DNA of 64,000 nucleotides from contig NZ_SMBO01000003.1 in assembly GCF_004342985.1 (NCBI RefSeq), positions 248,001 through 312,000 of the forward strand, given 5' to 3'. The stretch comes from Novosphingobium sp. PhB57 (GTDB taxonomy: Bacteria; Pseudomonadota; Alphaproteobacteria; Sphingomonadales; Sphingomonadaceae). The translations under genes and the position numbers were made by a program. Below are positions 27,487 through 36,496 of this stretch, piece by piece (position 1 is the stretch's first letter; the number at the start of each line of letters is the position of its first letter). Under the pieces are notes generated by a model. The model did no database searches. It had not been told where the DNA came from and saw nothing but the letters and a program-made list of their open reading frames with translations.

Positions 27487-28818
27487 TCAGGCGGATTCCG
27501 CGGCAACCCATTCGTCGAGATCCGGCGACTGCCCGATAAGCGCAAGGCCATGCGCGATCGAGGTCAATTCGTTGCCGGTGGCGATGCGGCCATCCCCGAA
27601 ACGCTGCTCGAACAGAGCGCGCACCGCGGGAATGAGCGAGGAGCCACCGGTCAGGAAAACGTGGTCGATCTCATCGGCGCGCAGCCCGGCCTGAGCCAGA
27701 GCACCGTCCACCGTTTCGCCGATGCGCTGGAGATCCGGCGCGATCCAGCTCTCGAATTCCTGGCGGCTGACATCGGCCGAGATGGTCAGTGCCTCGCTCT
27801 CGAAGTGGAAAGCGCCGTGGTCCGCGCCTGATAGCGCTCGTTTCAAGCGGCCGACAGCCTCGTAAAGCCCGAAGCCGAGTTCGTGCTCCACCACTGCGAT
27901 CATGCGATCGATGGCGGCCGGATCGGTCGCCCCGTGCTTCAGCTTGGCCAACTGCTCCAGCGTGCGGCGGTTACGCATCATCGCCAGGCGCGACCAGTCG
28001 CCGAAGTCGGCGAAGTGCCCGGGCGGGATTTCCAGCACTTTGTCGAAGGAACGATAGGTGCCGCCCTTGCCGAGCAGCGGCAGCACCAGATGGTCCATGA
28101 TGCGGTAGTCGAAGCGGTCGCCGGCGATACCGATACCGGCAGAGCCCAGCGGCTCGCAGCGCCGCGCGGTGCCCGGTGCGTTCACGCGCACGATCGAGAA
28201 ATCGCTGGTGCCGCCGCCGAAGTCGGCCACCAGCAGGGTCGCGGGTTCCGTCAGGCGGGAAGCGAAGCTGAATGCCGCGCCGATCGGCTCGTAGACGTAG
28301 TGAACCTGACGCCCGAGCAGCTTGAACATCGCATCGTAGCGTGTCCGCGCCAGGGCCTCATCCGGCCGGGAGCCGACGTAGCGCACCGGCCGGCCGACCA
28401 CGACGCGCTCGGGCAAGGCGCGCAGGGCATCCCCGGCATGGGCGACAAGGTGCTTGAGGAATACCTGGCCCAACTCTTCGAAACGCAGGCGCTTCTCGAA
28501 AAGCGTGGCCTGCTCGAAAGCCGGGTTGGCCGCTACCGACTTGAAGGATTGCAGGAAGCGCGATCCTTGCGGGAATTCGAGGAATTCCGAGATCGCCCAG
28601 GGGCCGGCCTCATGCGCCAGCCCGCCGGGCACGCCCTCTTCCTGCCAGAAGCAAAGCGCCGAACGGAACACCGAGCCGGGACCACCCGGCGCGGCGAACT
28701 CCACGAGTTCGGCCCCTCCGGCATCGTCTGCCAGCGCGATGACCGAATTGGTGGTCCCGAAGTCGATACCGACCGAGCGAGGACCATCGGAACGGGAAGT
28801 GACCGTGCTGGTCGGCAT
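27487..28818 (-). CDS. yegD: Hsp70-family protein, YegD-like
   Basis: 443 residues from ATG 28818 with AAGGA 8 nt upstream. The actin-like ATPase fold is evident: phosphate-1 loop GIDFGTTNSVIALAD, phosphate-2 loop LLVADFGGGTSDFSIVRV, and adenosine motif VFLTGGSSLIPAVRALFEQRFG. The typical DnaK substrate-binding domain is missing, as in YegD, whose partner and role are unclear. It follows the glycerol kinase gene on the same strand. A strong terminator separates the two, so it is probably its own unit. Confidence 0.9.
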   Translation of the reverse strand: MPTSTVTSRSDGPRSVGIDFGTTNSVIALADDAGGAELVEFAAPGGPGSVFRSALCFWQEEGVPGGLAHEAGPWAISEFLEFPQGSRFLQSFKSVAANPAFEQATLFEKRLRFEELGQVFLKHLVAHAGDALRALPERVVVGRPVRYVGSRPDEALARTRYDAMFKLLGRQVHYVYEPIGAAFSFASRLTEPATLLVADFGGGTSDFSIVRVNAPGTARRCEPLGSAGIGIAGDRFDYRIMDHLVLPLLGKGGTYRSFDKVLEIPPGHFADFGDWSRLAMMRNRRTLEQLAKLKHGATDPAAIDRMIAVVEHELGFGLYEAVGRLKRALSGADHGAFHFESEALTISADVSRQEFESWIAPDLQRIGETVDGALAQAGLRADEIDHVFLTGGSSLIPAVRALFEQRFGDGRIATGNELTSIAHGLALIGQSPDLDEWVAAESA

Positions 28819-28843
28819 CTGGGAGGTCCTTGCTGCAAACGCG

Positions 28844-28884
28844 AAAAAACGGAGCGCCGCGCCTATCGCAGGCGCGCCCCGCTC
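28844..28884 (-). terminator. Strong terminator after glpK
   Basis: Read leftward: GAGCG, CGCGCCT, loop GCGAT, AGGCGCG, CGCTC, then CG and TTTTTT. Inner 7-bp and outer 5-bp stems are followed by a six-U tract (the A run at 28844-28849 on the plus strand). It ends the glpFK transcript 26 bp before the YegD-like gene. Confidence 0.85.
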
Positions 28885-28914
28885 GCGCAACTCCCTCTCT
28901 CAGCTGCCCGCGGT

Positions 28915-30405
28915 TTACTTGCTCAAGGTTCGCCGCACGGCATCGTGCCAACCGTCGATCAACACCTTGCGGGTCTGGCCGCTCATCTGCGGTGTGAACA
29001 GGCTTCCCTGAGTCCAGGTTGCCGCCAATGCGTCGAGGTCAGGCCAGACGCCTGTTGCCAGACCGGCATGGAAGGCGGCGCCCAGCGCGGTCGTTTCCAG
29101 ATGGACCGGCCGTTCCACCGGGGCATCGAGCATGTCGGCCAGGAACTGGCAGAGCCAGTCGTTCGCCGCCATGCCGCCATCCACGCGCAGCTTTGCAAGT
29201 TCCTCGCCGCCGTCCGAGATCATGGCGCGGGCGAGGTCCATGGTCTGGTAGGACACCGCCTCCAGCGCCGCGCGCGCGAGATGGGCCTGGGTGGCGCCAA
29301 GCGTCAGCCCGAAGATCGCGCCGCGCGCGTCCGGGTCCCAGTGGGGCGCCCCGAGGCCGACGAAGGCGGGCACCATGTAGACGCCGTGGTTGCTCGGAAC
29401 CTGCGTGGCCATATCGTTGGTTTCGCGGGCATGGGTGATGACGCCGATGCCGTCGCGAAGCCACTTCACCGCAGCGCCAGCCACGAAGATCGAGCCTTCC
29501 AGCGCATAAGTCATCTTGCCGTCAAGGCGGTAGGCCGGGGTGGTGAGCAGGCGATTCTCCGATGCCACCGCTTCCGATCCGGTATTCAGCAGCATGAAAC
29601 ATCCGGTTCCGTAGGTCGACTTGGCCATGCCGGCTTCGAAGCAGGCCTGACCGAAGAGCGCGGCCTGCTGGTCCCCGGCGACACCGGCCAGCGGGATCTC
29701 CACGCCGAACAAGTCCTTGCTGGTCATCCCGAAGATATGGGCATTATCATGCACTTCCGGAAGCATCTGCACAGGCACTCTGAACAGGCGGCACAGTTCC
29801 TCGTCCCAGCGCTGTTCGCGAATGTTGTAGAGCAATGTCCGCCCGGCATTGGTGACGTCGGTGGCGTGGACTTTCCCGCCCGTCAGGCGCCAGAGCAGAA
29901 AACTGTCGATCGTGCCGAAGGCCAGCTCTCCGCGTTCGGCGCGCGCACGGCCATTGTCGACATTGTCCAGGATCCAGGCGAGCTTGGTCGCAGAGAAATA
30001 GGGATCGATCAGCAGGCCGGTGCGGGCGCGCACGTCGGGTTCGGCGCCGTCGGCCTTAAGCTCGGCGCAGAGCCGGGCCGTGCGCCGGTCCTGCCAGACG
30101 ATCGCCCGATGGATCGGCTTGCCGCTTTCGCGCTCCCAGACGACCACGGTCTCCCGCTGGTTGGTGATGCCGATCCCGGCTATGGCCGCCGCACCGACGC
30201 CGCTACGTTCGATAGCCTCACGCGCCACTTTCACGGTGTCGCGCCAGATGTCCTCCGCATCGTGTTCGACCCAGCCCAGGTCGGGGTAGTGCTGCTCGAA
30301 CTCGCATTGAGAAGTCGCGACCGGGCGAGCGGCGTCATCGAAGACGATCGCGCGCGTCGAAGTGGTGCCCTGGTCGATGGCGAGAACATGGCGGGGCTGG
30401 GTCAT
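28915..30405 (-). CDS. glpK: Glycerol kinase
   Basis: 496 residues from ATG 30405 with GGAG about 10 nt upstream; an in-frame codon at 30444 adds 13 residues overlapping glpF. It phosphorylates glycerol to sn-glycerol-3-phosphate. FGGY-family landmarks are the phosphate loop [15 protein letters not shown], the substrate-site [60 protein letters not shown], and the adenosine region [23 protein letters not shown]. It lies 35 bp downstream of glpF and forms an operon with it. Confidence 0.97.
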   Translation of the reverse strand: MTQPRHVLAIDQGTTSTRAIVFDDAARPVATSQCEFEQHYPDLGWVEHDAEDIWRDTVKVAREAIERSGVGAAAIAGIGITNQRETVVVWERESGKPIHRAIVWQDRRTARLCAELKADGAEPDVRARTGLLIDPYFSATKLAWILDNVDNGRARAERGELAFGTIDSFLLWRLTGGKVHATDVTNAGRTLLYNIREQRWDEELCRLFRVPVQMLPEVHDNAHIFGMTSKDLFGVEIPLAGVAGDQQAALFGQACFEAGMAKSTYGTGCFMLLNTGSEAVASENRLLTTPAYRLDGKMTYALEGSIFVAGAAVKWLRDGIGVITHARETNDMATQVPSNHGVYMVPAFVGLGAPHWDPDARGAIFGLTLGATQAHLARAALEAVSYQTMDLARAMISDGGEELAKLRVDGGMAANDWLCQFLADMLDAPVERPVHLETTALGAAFHAGLATGVWPDLDALAATWTQGSLFTPQMSGQTRKVLIDGWHDAVRRTLSK

Positions 30406-30440
30406 AGCGGGGACTCTCCGAGGGTATCTTGTCGTTTCAG

Positions 30441-31268
30441 TCAAGCGTCAGATGCGGCGGCGTCCTGCCTCGATTTGCGACCCGAGGGCAGGTAGGGCTT
30501 TATGGCGATCTGGTAGAGGCCCGCTCCGGCCACGCCGCCGACAAGGGGCCCCGCGATCGGAACCCACCAGTAATTGCCGGGGCTGGGCAGAGCCGAACTG
30601 CCCCAACCGGCGAAGTAGGCAAACAGGCGCGGGCCGAAATCGCGCGCCGGATTGATCGCCCAGGCTTCGAGGTAACCGCCCGAGGCGCCGATCATGGCGA
30701 CCAGCAGGCCGATCATCAAGGCGCCCGAATTGGCGCGCGGTGCCATGTCGTTGAACTCATCGGTAATGGCGAAAATGCCCAGGAGCAGCATGCCGGTGAG
30801 GATGACCTGATCCCAGAATGCGTGGATCGGCGTGATATGTTCACCGGGATGCGTGAAGAACACGCCCGCCGCGCCGCCGGTGGCGCGGGTCATGCCGTGG
30901 GCGGCGTTATAGGCGTCGATCACGGGATGATAGAGTTGCAGCACCAATGCCGCGCCGATCATCCCGCCCAGCACTTGCGCGGCCCAGTAGGGCAGCACTT
31001 TCCTTTTCGGAAATCCGCGAAACAGCATGAGCGCCAGCGTGACGGCCGGGTTGGCGTGAGTGCCGGAGACGGAGCCCGTCACATAGATCGCCATGGTGAC
31101 GGCAAGGCCCCAGGCGATGCAAACGCCCCAATAGGCCTGGGCGTAAGGGCTGGGATCGTAGAGCGTGATCATGGCAGCGGCGGAATCGCCGATCGTGATG
31201 ATGATGATCACTGCCAGCATTTCGGAAATCAGTTCGCCGCGCAGCGCGCGCAGGTCATCTGCCACCAT
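30441..31268 (-). CDS. glpF: Glycerol uptake facilitator (aquaglyceroporin)
   Basis: 275 residues from ATG 31268 with AGAGGA just upstream; longer frames reach into the operator region. Six hydrophobic segments and two half-helices carry the paired NPA boxes, [12 protein letters not shown] and [12 protein letters not shown]. The Asp after the second NPAR is the usual mark of glycerol-conducting members rather than water-only aquaporins. Placement before glpK fits passive glycerol entry followed by kinase trapping. It is divergent from glpD across the TTTCG-repeat promoter region. Confidence 0.95.
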   Translation of the reverse strand: MVADDLRALRGELISEMLAVIIIITIGDSAAAMITLYDPSPYAQAYWGVCIAWGLAVTMAIYVTGSVSGTHANPAVTLALMLFRGFPKRKVLPYWAAQVLGGMIGAALVLQLYHPVIDAYNAAHGMTRATGGAAGVFFTHPGEHITPIHAFWDQVILTGMLLLGIFAITDEFNDMAPRANSGALMIGLLVAMIGASGGYLEAWAINPARDFGPRLFAYFAGWGSSALPSPGNYWWVPIAGPLVGGVAGAGLYQIAIKPYLPSGRKSRQDAAASDA

Positions 31269-31311
31269 GGATCCTCTCGCAACTCTGCTTGGTTCGGGCA
31301 TCTGCACACGC

Positions 31312-31378
31312 TTTCGAACGAACGTCAACAGTTTCGTTTGCATTTTCGTATTTCGAACTCTATTTTCAGAAAACGAAA
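31312..31378. promoter_or_regulatory. TTTCG-repeat region: probable GlpR operators shared by glpFK and glpD
   Basis: Within the 167-bp divergent gap, TTTCG occurs at 31312, 31332, 31344 and 31351, and its complement CGAAA at 31374-31378. The region is AT-rich. Tandem TTTCG half-sites are the known recognition pattern of DeoR-type GlpR in several proteobacteria, and the regulator gene itself lies right after glpD. Glycerol-3-phosphate would be the expected inducer. Confidence 0.7.
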
Positions 31379-31435
31379 GTCATCCCGTGAAGTTGCCAGA
31401 GAACCGAAATGCCCAAGCCCCAGGGAGAAGTCGCC

Positions 31436-32953
31436 ATGCAGCCCCCCGCCCCGGACGACGTCTATGACCTTCTGATCGTGGGCGGCGGCGTGAACGGCGC
31501 AGGGATCGCGCGCGATGCCGCGGGGCGCGGCCTCTCGGTGCTGCTGGTGGAGCAGGACGATCTCGCCAGCCACACCTCCTCCTCCTCCACGAAGCTCATC
31601 CACGGCGGACTACGCTATCTGGAATATTATGAGTTCCGGCTCGTGCGCGAAGCACTGATCGAGCGCGAGCGCCTGCTGGGCATGGCGCCGCACATCATCT
31701 GGCCGCTTCGTTTCGTGCTGCCGCAATCGCTTTCGCCGCGCCCGGCCTGGATGGTCCGCCTGGGCCTGTTCCTCTACGACCACCTCGGCGGCCGCAAGAA
31801 CCTGCCCGGCACCGAGACGATCGACCTCGATCGCGGCCGGCAGGGCAATGGGCTGAAAACGCAAAATTCGAAAGGCAAAGGAAAGGCTTTCGTCTATTCG
31901 GACTGCTGGGTGGAAGACAGCCGCTTGGTCGTGCTCAACGCGATGGACGCCGCCGCGCGCGGAGCCCGGATCGAGACCCGCACGCGCCTGACCGGCGCCG
32001 TCACGCAGGACGGCGAGTGGCTGGCCACGGTCGAGAATGCCCACGGCCCGCGTCAGGTCCGCGCGCGCATGCTCGTCAACGCGGCCGGTCCCTGGGTGGA
32101 TGCGGTCTTGCGCAACCTCGGCCGGGCGAGGGACGACCGGGGCGTGCGCCTGGTCAAGGGCAGCCACATCGTCGTGCCGCGCCTTTACGAGGGCGACCAT
32201 GCCTTCATGCTGCAGAACCCCGACCGGCGGGTCGTCTTCGCAATCCCTTACGAGCAGGATTTCACGCTGATCGGCACGACCGACGAGCCCTGGACCGAAG
32301 CCCCCGGCAAGCCCTCGATCAGCCCGGGCGAGGTCGATTACTTGTGCGAAACCGTCAACCGCTACTTCGACCGGGGCGTGACCCCGCAGGACATCGTCTG
32401 GAGTTATGCCGGAATCCGGCCGCTCTATGACGACCATGCCGCCAACGCCTCTGCCGTGACGCGCGACTACGTGCTCGATTTCGAGAAGGGCGATGCGGGA
32501 CAGGCCCCCATGCTGTCGATCTTCGGCGGCAAGATCACGACGTTCCGCAAGCTGGCCGAACATGCGATGGAGCACATCGCCGAACTCTTCCCAGAGGCTG
32601 CCAAGCCCTGGACCGCAGGCGCGGTGCTGCCGGGCGGAGACATTGCGAAAGGCGATTTCGAGGGCTTCCTTGGCGAACTGGAGAGCACTTATCCCCAGAT
32701 GCCGTCTGCGCTTCTCCGCCGCCTCGCCCGCGCTTACGGCACGTGTACCCGCACGATCCTGGCCGATGCCCGCACCCCTGCCGATCTGGGCCAGGACTTC
32801 GGCGGCGGCCTCCATGCCCGGGAGATCGACTATCTGACGACCGCGGAATGGGCGCGCGACGCGGAGGATATCCTGTTCCGCCGCAGCAAGCTGGGCCTTC
32901 ATGTGCCCCCCGGCGCCGCCGAAGCGATCGATACCTGGCTCGCGCGCGATTGA
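31436..32953 (+). CDS. glpD: Aerobic glycerol-3-phosphate dehydrogenase (FAD)
   Basis: 505 residues from ATG 31436, with GGGAGAAG about 6 nt upstream. It is a peripheral inner-membrane flavoenzyme that oxidises glycerol-3-phosphate to dihydroxyacetone phosphate and reduces ubiquinone. The FAD loop is YDLLIVGGGVNGAGIARDAAGRG, the family signature is SSSSTKLIHGGLRYLEYYEF, and SIFGGKITTFRKLAEHAM marks the C-terminal cap. Together with GlpF and GlpK it completes glycerol catabolism to triose phosphate. It runs divergently from glpFK and is followed by glpR. Confidence 0.97.
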   Translation: MQPPAPDDVYDLLIVGGGVNGAGIARDAAGRGLSVLLVEQDDLASHTSSSSTKLIHGGLRYLEYYEFRLVREALIERERLLGMAPHIIWPLRFVLPQSLSPRPAWMVRLGLFLYDHLGGRKNLPGTETIDLDRGRQGNGLKTQNSKGKGKAFVYSDCWVEDSRLVVLNAMDAAARGARIETRTRLTGAVTQDGEWLATVENAHGPRQVRARMLVNAAGPWVDAVLRNLGRARDDRGVRLVKGSHIVVPRLYEGDHAFMLQNPDRRVVFAIPYEQDFTLIGTTDEPWTEAPGKPSISPGEVDYLCETVNRYFDRGVTPQDIVWSYAGIRPLYDDHAANASAVTRDYVLDFEKGDAGQAPMLSIFGGKITTFRKLAEHAMEHIAELFPEAAKPWTAGAVLPGGDIAKGDFEGFLGELESTYPQMPSALLRRLARAYGTCTRTILADARTPADLGQDFGGGLHAREIDYLTTAEWARDAEDILFRRSKLGLHVPPGAAEAIDTWLARD

Positions 32954-33010
32954 TCGATGCGGCCCGGCCGCGCTAAGGGTTCGATCCATCCAGGGGCGAG
33001 ACCGCAAGAA

Positions 33011-33814
33011 ATGATCGAGAGCACGGCGGAGAGCAACGGCGACATCGTGGCCCAGCGCCGCGCACATATCCTGGAGATCGCGCGCGGTGCCGGCAGCGTG
33101 AGCGTGGACGATCTTGCGGAGCGCCTGAGCGTGACCCCGCAGACCATCCGCAAGGACCTGAACGTCCTGGCCGGGCAATCTCTGCTCTCGCGCGTTCACG
33201 GCGGCGCGCTCATCACCTCGGGCGTGGACAATCTGGCCTATGACAAGCGCCGGGATGTCGCCTCCGACGCCAAGGCGCGGATCGGCGCTGCCGCTGCGGC
33301 GCTGATCCCGGACGGGGCCTCGCTCTTCGTCAACATCGGCACGACCACCGAAGCCGTGGCGGCCAACTTCACACACCATCGCAATCTGATGGTGATCTCC
33401 AACAATCTCAACGTGATCGACACCCTCTCCAGCCATCCCGCGCTCGAACTGGTCAGCGTGGGCGGCAAGGTCAGGACCGGCGACCGGGCCGTGGTAGGCG
33501 CGCTCGCCATGCGCTTCATCGAGAATTTCCGCGTCGATTATGCCCTGATCGGCATTTCCGCGCTGGACGCCGATGGCAGCCTGCTGGACTTCGCCATCGA
33601 CGAGGTCGAAGTTTCGCAGACGATCATCCGCAACGCCCGCAAGGTGATCCTCGTGGCCGATTCCTCGAAAGTCGGGCGTTCCGCCCCGGTGCGGGTCTGC
33701 GGGATGGAAGCCATCGACTTTTTCGTCTGCGACCGTATTGCCGATCCCGACTTGCGCAGCGCCTGCGAGCGTAACGGCGTGAACCTGATCGAAACGCAGC
33801 TGCCCGGCGCCTGA
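33011..33814 (+). CDS. glpR: DeoR-family glycerol-3-phosphate regulon repressor
   Basis: 267 residues from ATG 33011; an in-frame ATG at 32957 gives an atypical leader. The DeoR helix-turn-helix is RRAHILEIARGAGSVSVDDLAERLSVTPQTIRKDLNVLAGQSLLSRVHGGA. The sugar-phosphate sensor domain begins about residue 80 and includes LELVSVGGKVRTGDRAVVGALAMRFIENFRVDYALIGISALD and the end NARKVILVADSSKVGRSAPVRV. It lies 57 bp after glpD and probably controls both arms of the glycerol locus through the TTTCG repeats. Confidence 0.93.
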   Translation: MIESTAESNGDIVAQRRAHILEIARGAGSVSVDDLAERLSVTPQTIRKDLNVLAGQSLLSRVHGGALITSGVDNLAYDKRRDVASDAKARIGAAAAALIPDGASLFVNIGTTTEAVAANFTHHRNLMVISNNLNVIDTLSSHPALELVSVGGKVRTGDRAVVGALAMRFIENFRVDYALIGISALDADGSLLDFAIDEVEVSQTIIRNARKVILVADSSKVGRSAPVRVCGMEAIDFFVCDRIADPDLRSACERNGVNLIETQLPGA

Positions 33815-33849
33815 AAGGCTCTCAGGGTTTTCAGGATCCAGGAGTGAAG

Positions 33850-35469
33850 ATGTCCCGCGCGAAACGGTGGAAGACGGTATTGCCGGCCGCGTTGGGCTTG
33901 GCGGCGGCAGGGTTCGCCCTGATGCGCGCCAACCGGCTGCCACGGCGCGACGTACCTTCCGAGCCCCCTGCCCGCCATCGTGGCGAACCGCCGCTGGCCC
34001 GCGCGGCCAGCGAGCGCGCCGCGCGCAATCCGGGACAGTCCGGCGTCCATCTCTTGACCGATGGGGTCGATGCCTTTGCCGCGCGCCTGCTCCTCGCCCG
34101 CGCCGCAGAGCGCACGCTCGACCTGCAATATTACATCTGGCACGGCGACCGCACCGGCACCCTCCTGCTGGAAGCGGCTTTCGAGGCGGCCCAGCGCGGG
34201 GTCAGGGTGCGCCTTCTGCTGGACGACAACGGCATCGCCGGGCTCGACCGCGTACTCTCCGCACTGAACGACCATCCCAACATCGAAGTGCGCCTCTTCA
34301 ATCCCTTCCGCATCCGCTACCCCAAGGCGATCGGTTTCGCGGTGGACTTCGGCCGGCTGAACCGCCGGATGCACAACAAGAGCTTCACGGTCGACGGGGC
34401 CGTCACCATCGTCGGCGGGCGCAATATCGGCGACGAGTATTTCGGCGCAGGCGACGGTGCGCTGTTCGCGGACATGGACGTACTGGCCATCGGGCCGGTC
34501 GCCCGCGACGTGGAAACCGATTTCCAGCGCTATTGGGACTGCCAGTCCGCCTATCCGGCCCAGCAGATCCTGCCACGCGTCGGCGCACGCCAGCTTGCCA
34601 AGCTGCGATCGCGCGCCTCCATCGTCGAGCGCGACCCTTCGGCGCGCCGCTATGTCGAACGTCTGCGCAGCCTGCCGCTGGTCCGTGAATTCGTTGCCGG
34701 CGAGCTTGATTTCGAATGGACCGAGGTCGAGCTGATCAGCGACGATCCCGCCAAGACCCTTGCGGACCTCGATCACGAGCGGCTGCTTGCAGGCAAGCTG
34801 GACGGCGCGATCGGCGATCCGCACCGCGAGCTGGCCATCGTCTCGGGATACTTCGTCCCCGGCGAACAGGGCGCCCAGCAGCTCTGCGCCCTCGCCCGTG
34901 ACGGCGTCCAGGTGACCGTGCTCACCAATGGCTATTCGGCGACCGACGTGGCGCTCGTGCACGCGGGCTACGCACCTTGGCGCAAGGTGTTGCTGGAAGC
35001 GGGCGTGCGCCTGTTCGAAACGGCGGCCCAGGTCCGCGATGCGCCGTCCAAGAAACAGCGCCGCGAGGGTAATCGGCTCGGCATCGGCAGCCGGTTGCGG
35101 GCATCGGGCAGCGGATCCTTCGCGGCCTTGCGCTCGGGTGCCTCGACGATCCACGCCAAGACTTTCACGGCCGACCGCGAGCGTGTCTTCATCGGATCGT
35201 TCAACTTCGATCCGCGGTCGCTGAAGCTCAACACCGAACTGGGCTTCATCATCCACAGCCCGCTCATCGCGGGACAGGTTGCGGACGCCTTCGAAACGAT
35301 CGTGCCCGATGCCGCCTATGCGGTGACGCTCGGGCCGGACGACGCCCTGACGTGGAGCTGCGGCACCGGGAGCGAACGCACCGTGCAGCGGAACGAGCCG
35401 GGCATGGGCTCGCTCGATCACCTGCTGGTCGGCGTGGCGAGCCATCTTTCGATCGGCTGGCTGCTCTGA
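33850..35469 (+). CDS. Phospholipase D/cardiolipin synthase-like protein
   Basis: 539 residues from ATG 33850, with AGGAG 5 nt upstream. A short hydrophobic anchor (LPAALGLAAAGFALM) is followed by the two PLD repeats. The first HKD box is MHNKSFTVDGAVTIVGGRNIGDEYF and the second is IHAKTFTADRERVFIGSFNFDPRS, both intact. Two-HKD membrane proteins of this length include ClsC-type cardiolipin synthases and bacterial phospholipases D. Its place just after the glycerol regulon is suggestive, because cardiolipin synthesis or phospholipid breakdown releases glycerol or glycerol phosphate. The link is an inference. Confidence 0.88.
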   Translation: MSRAKRWKTVLPAALGLAAAGFALMRANRLPRRDVPSEPPARHRGEPPLARAASERAARNPGQSGVHLLTDGVDAFAARLLLARAAERTLDLQYYIWHGDRTGTLLLEAAFEAAQRGVRVRLLLDDNGIAGLDRVLSALNDHPNIEVRLFNPFRIRYPKAIGFAVDFGRLNRRMHNKSFTVDGAVTIVGGRNIGDEYFGAGDGALFADMDVLAIGPVARDVETDFQRYWDCQSAYPAQQILPRVGARQLAKLRSRASIVERDPSARRYVERLRSLPLVREFVAGELDFEWTEVELISDDPAKTLADLDHERLLAGKLDGAIGDPHRELAIVSGYFVPGEQGAQQLCALARDGVQVTVLTNGYSATDVALVHAGYAPWRKVLLEAGVRLFETAAQVRDAPSKKQRREGNRLGIGSRLRASGSGSFAALRSGASTIHAKTFTADRERVFIGSFNFDPRSLKLNTELGFIIHSPLIAGQVADAFETIVPDAAYAVTLGPDDALTWSCGTGSERTVQRNEPGMGSLDHLLVGVASHLSIGWLL

Positions 35470-35602
35470 AAGGCATTTTCCAACCGGTGGCATCGCCTGA
35501 TGACCCGGAAAGTACGACAAACCAACTGCGCTGACCGGCGTGCTGCCTGAGGATCGGCGATAGGCTCTGGTCTTGTCCGGCATGTTCGGTCATCCTGCGG
35601 AT

Positions 35603-35631
35603 CCGGTTCTTTCAGGCCCGGTTCTTTCAGG
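35603..35631 (+). repeat. Tandem 15-bp duplication at a ribosome-binding site
   Basis: CCGGTTCTTTCAGG occurs at 35603-35616 and again at 35618-35631, a period of 15 bp. The second copy supplies the AGGAG that sits 5 nt before the GTG start at 35639. Confidence 0.75.
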
Positions 35632-35638
35632 AGACTGC

Positions 35639-36331
35639 GTGTACCAACCGACGATGTTTGCCGTGGGCGCCATGATCGCCGCTACCGCCGCCGCTCCGGC
35701 CGCGCTGGCGGATACACCGCGCGAGATCCTGACCGCCGCGGCATTCCAGGCCCCTGACAAGAAGAAGGCGCTTACGCTCATAGGGCAGGCAATCGCCGCC
35801 TCGGACCGGATACTCGCCGCGCGCCCGGGTGACCGGGAAGCCACGCTCCAGCGCGGCGTCGCCATCGGCTACCGCGCCAAGCTCACGCGCAGCCGAACCG
35901 ACGCACGCACCTCGCTGGAGATCTTCCAGCGCCTCGCCGCGCAGAACCCCCGCGATCCCGAAGCACAGATGGTCATCGCCGGCTGGCATCTCGACGCCAT
36001 CGACCAACTCGGCGGGCTCATGGCCCGCACCATGGTCGGTGCCAGGGCCGATGCCGGAGAGGCTGCGCTTTCCCGCGCCGTTTCGCTGGGGGGAGACAGG
36101 GCGTTCTACCTCGGCCTGGCCGCCATGATGCACATCCGCAAGGACCCCGCCGATGTCGCGCAGGCCCGCCGTTGGGCCGAGGCTGCGGCGGGCGCTTCCG
36201 CGCCGACACCGCTCGACGCCCAGATGAAGCGCGCCGCGGCAGCCATTCTCCCCTCCCTTCGCGCCAATGACGGCAAGGCCGCCGCCCGGCTCGCCCGCAA
36301 GCTGCTACCGTTCGGCAAGCTGGCGGACTAG
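35639..36331 (+). CDS. Exported helical-repeat (TPR-like) protein of unknown function
   Basis: 230 residues from GTG 35639, chosen for AGGAG 5 nt upstream; ATG 35654 is an alternative. A signal peptide (MFAVGAMIAATAAAPAALA) precedes a wholly helical body with repeating A-x-x-x-A/L spacing. Examples are KKALTLIGQAIAASDRILAARPGDREATLQRGVAIGYRAKL and ARTSLEIFQRLAAQNPRDPEAQMVIAGWHLDAIDQLGG. These look like degenerate tetratricopeptide repeats for protein-protein contact in the periplasm. No named family is recognised. It stands alone with 170-bp gaps on both sides. Confidence 0.7.
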   Translation: MYQPTMFAVGAMIAATAAAPAALADTPREILTAAAFQAPDKKKALTLIGQAIAASDRILAARPGDREATLQRGVAIGYRAKLTRSRTDARTSLEIFQRLAAQNPRDPEAQMVIAGWHLDAIDQLGGLMARTMVGARADAGEAALSRAVSLGGDRAFYLGLAAMMHIRKDPADVAQARRWAEAAAGASAPTPLDAQMKRAAAAILPSLRANDGKAAARLARKLLPFGKLAD

Positions 36332-36496
36332 GCTGGAAAGGCAAACCGCGGGTTTCATTTCGCGGCCGAATGCCTATATGCCTGCTGTCGGCACGCCCGC
36401 GTGACAGATGGACGGCCAATTCGACGGAGGGGATCTTACAAGTCCGCGATTTCGAAAGTTGCCCATGTCCCTTCCCCTCCCCAGCTCGCAGGCCCC

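Noticed and set aside
31610-33943. A 777-codon minus-strand open frame across glpD and glpR
   Set aside because: Opposite two well-conserved genes, no recognisable motif, no ribosome site.
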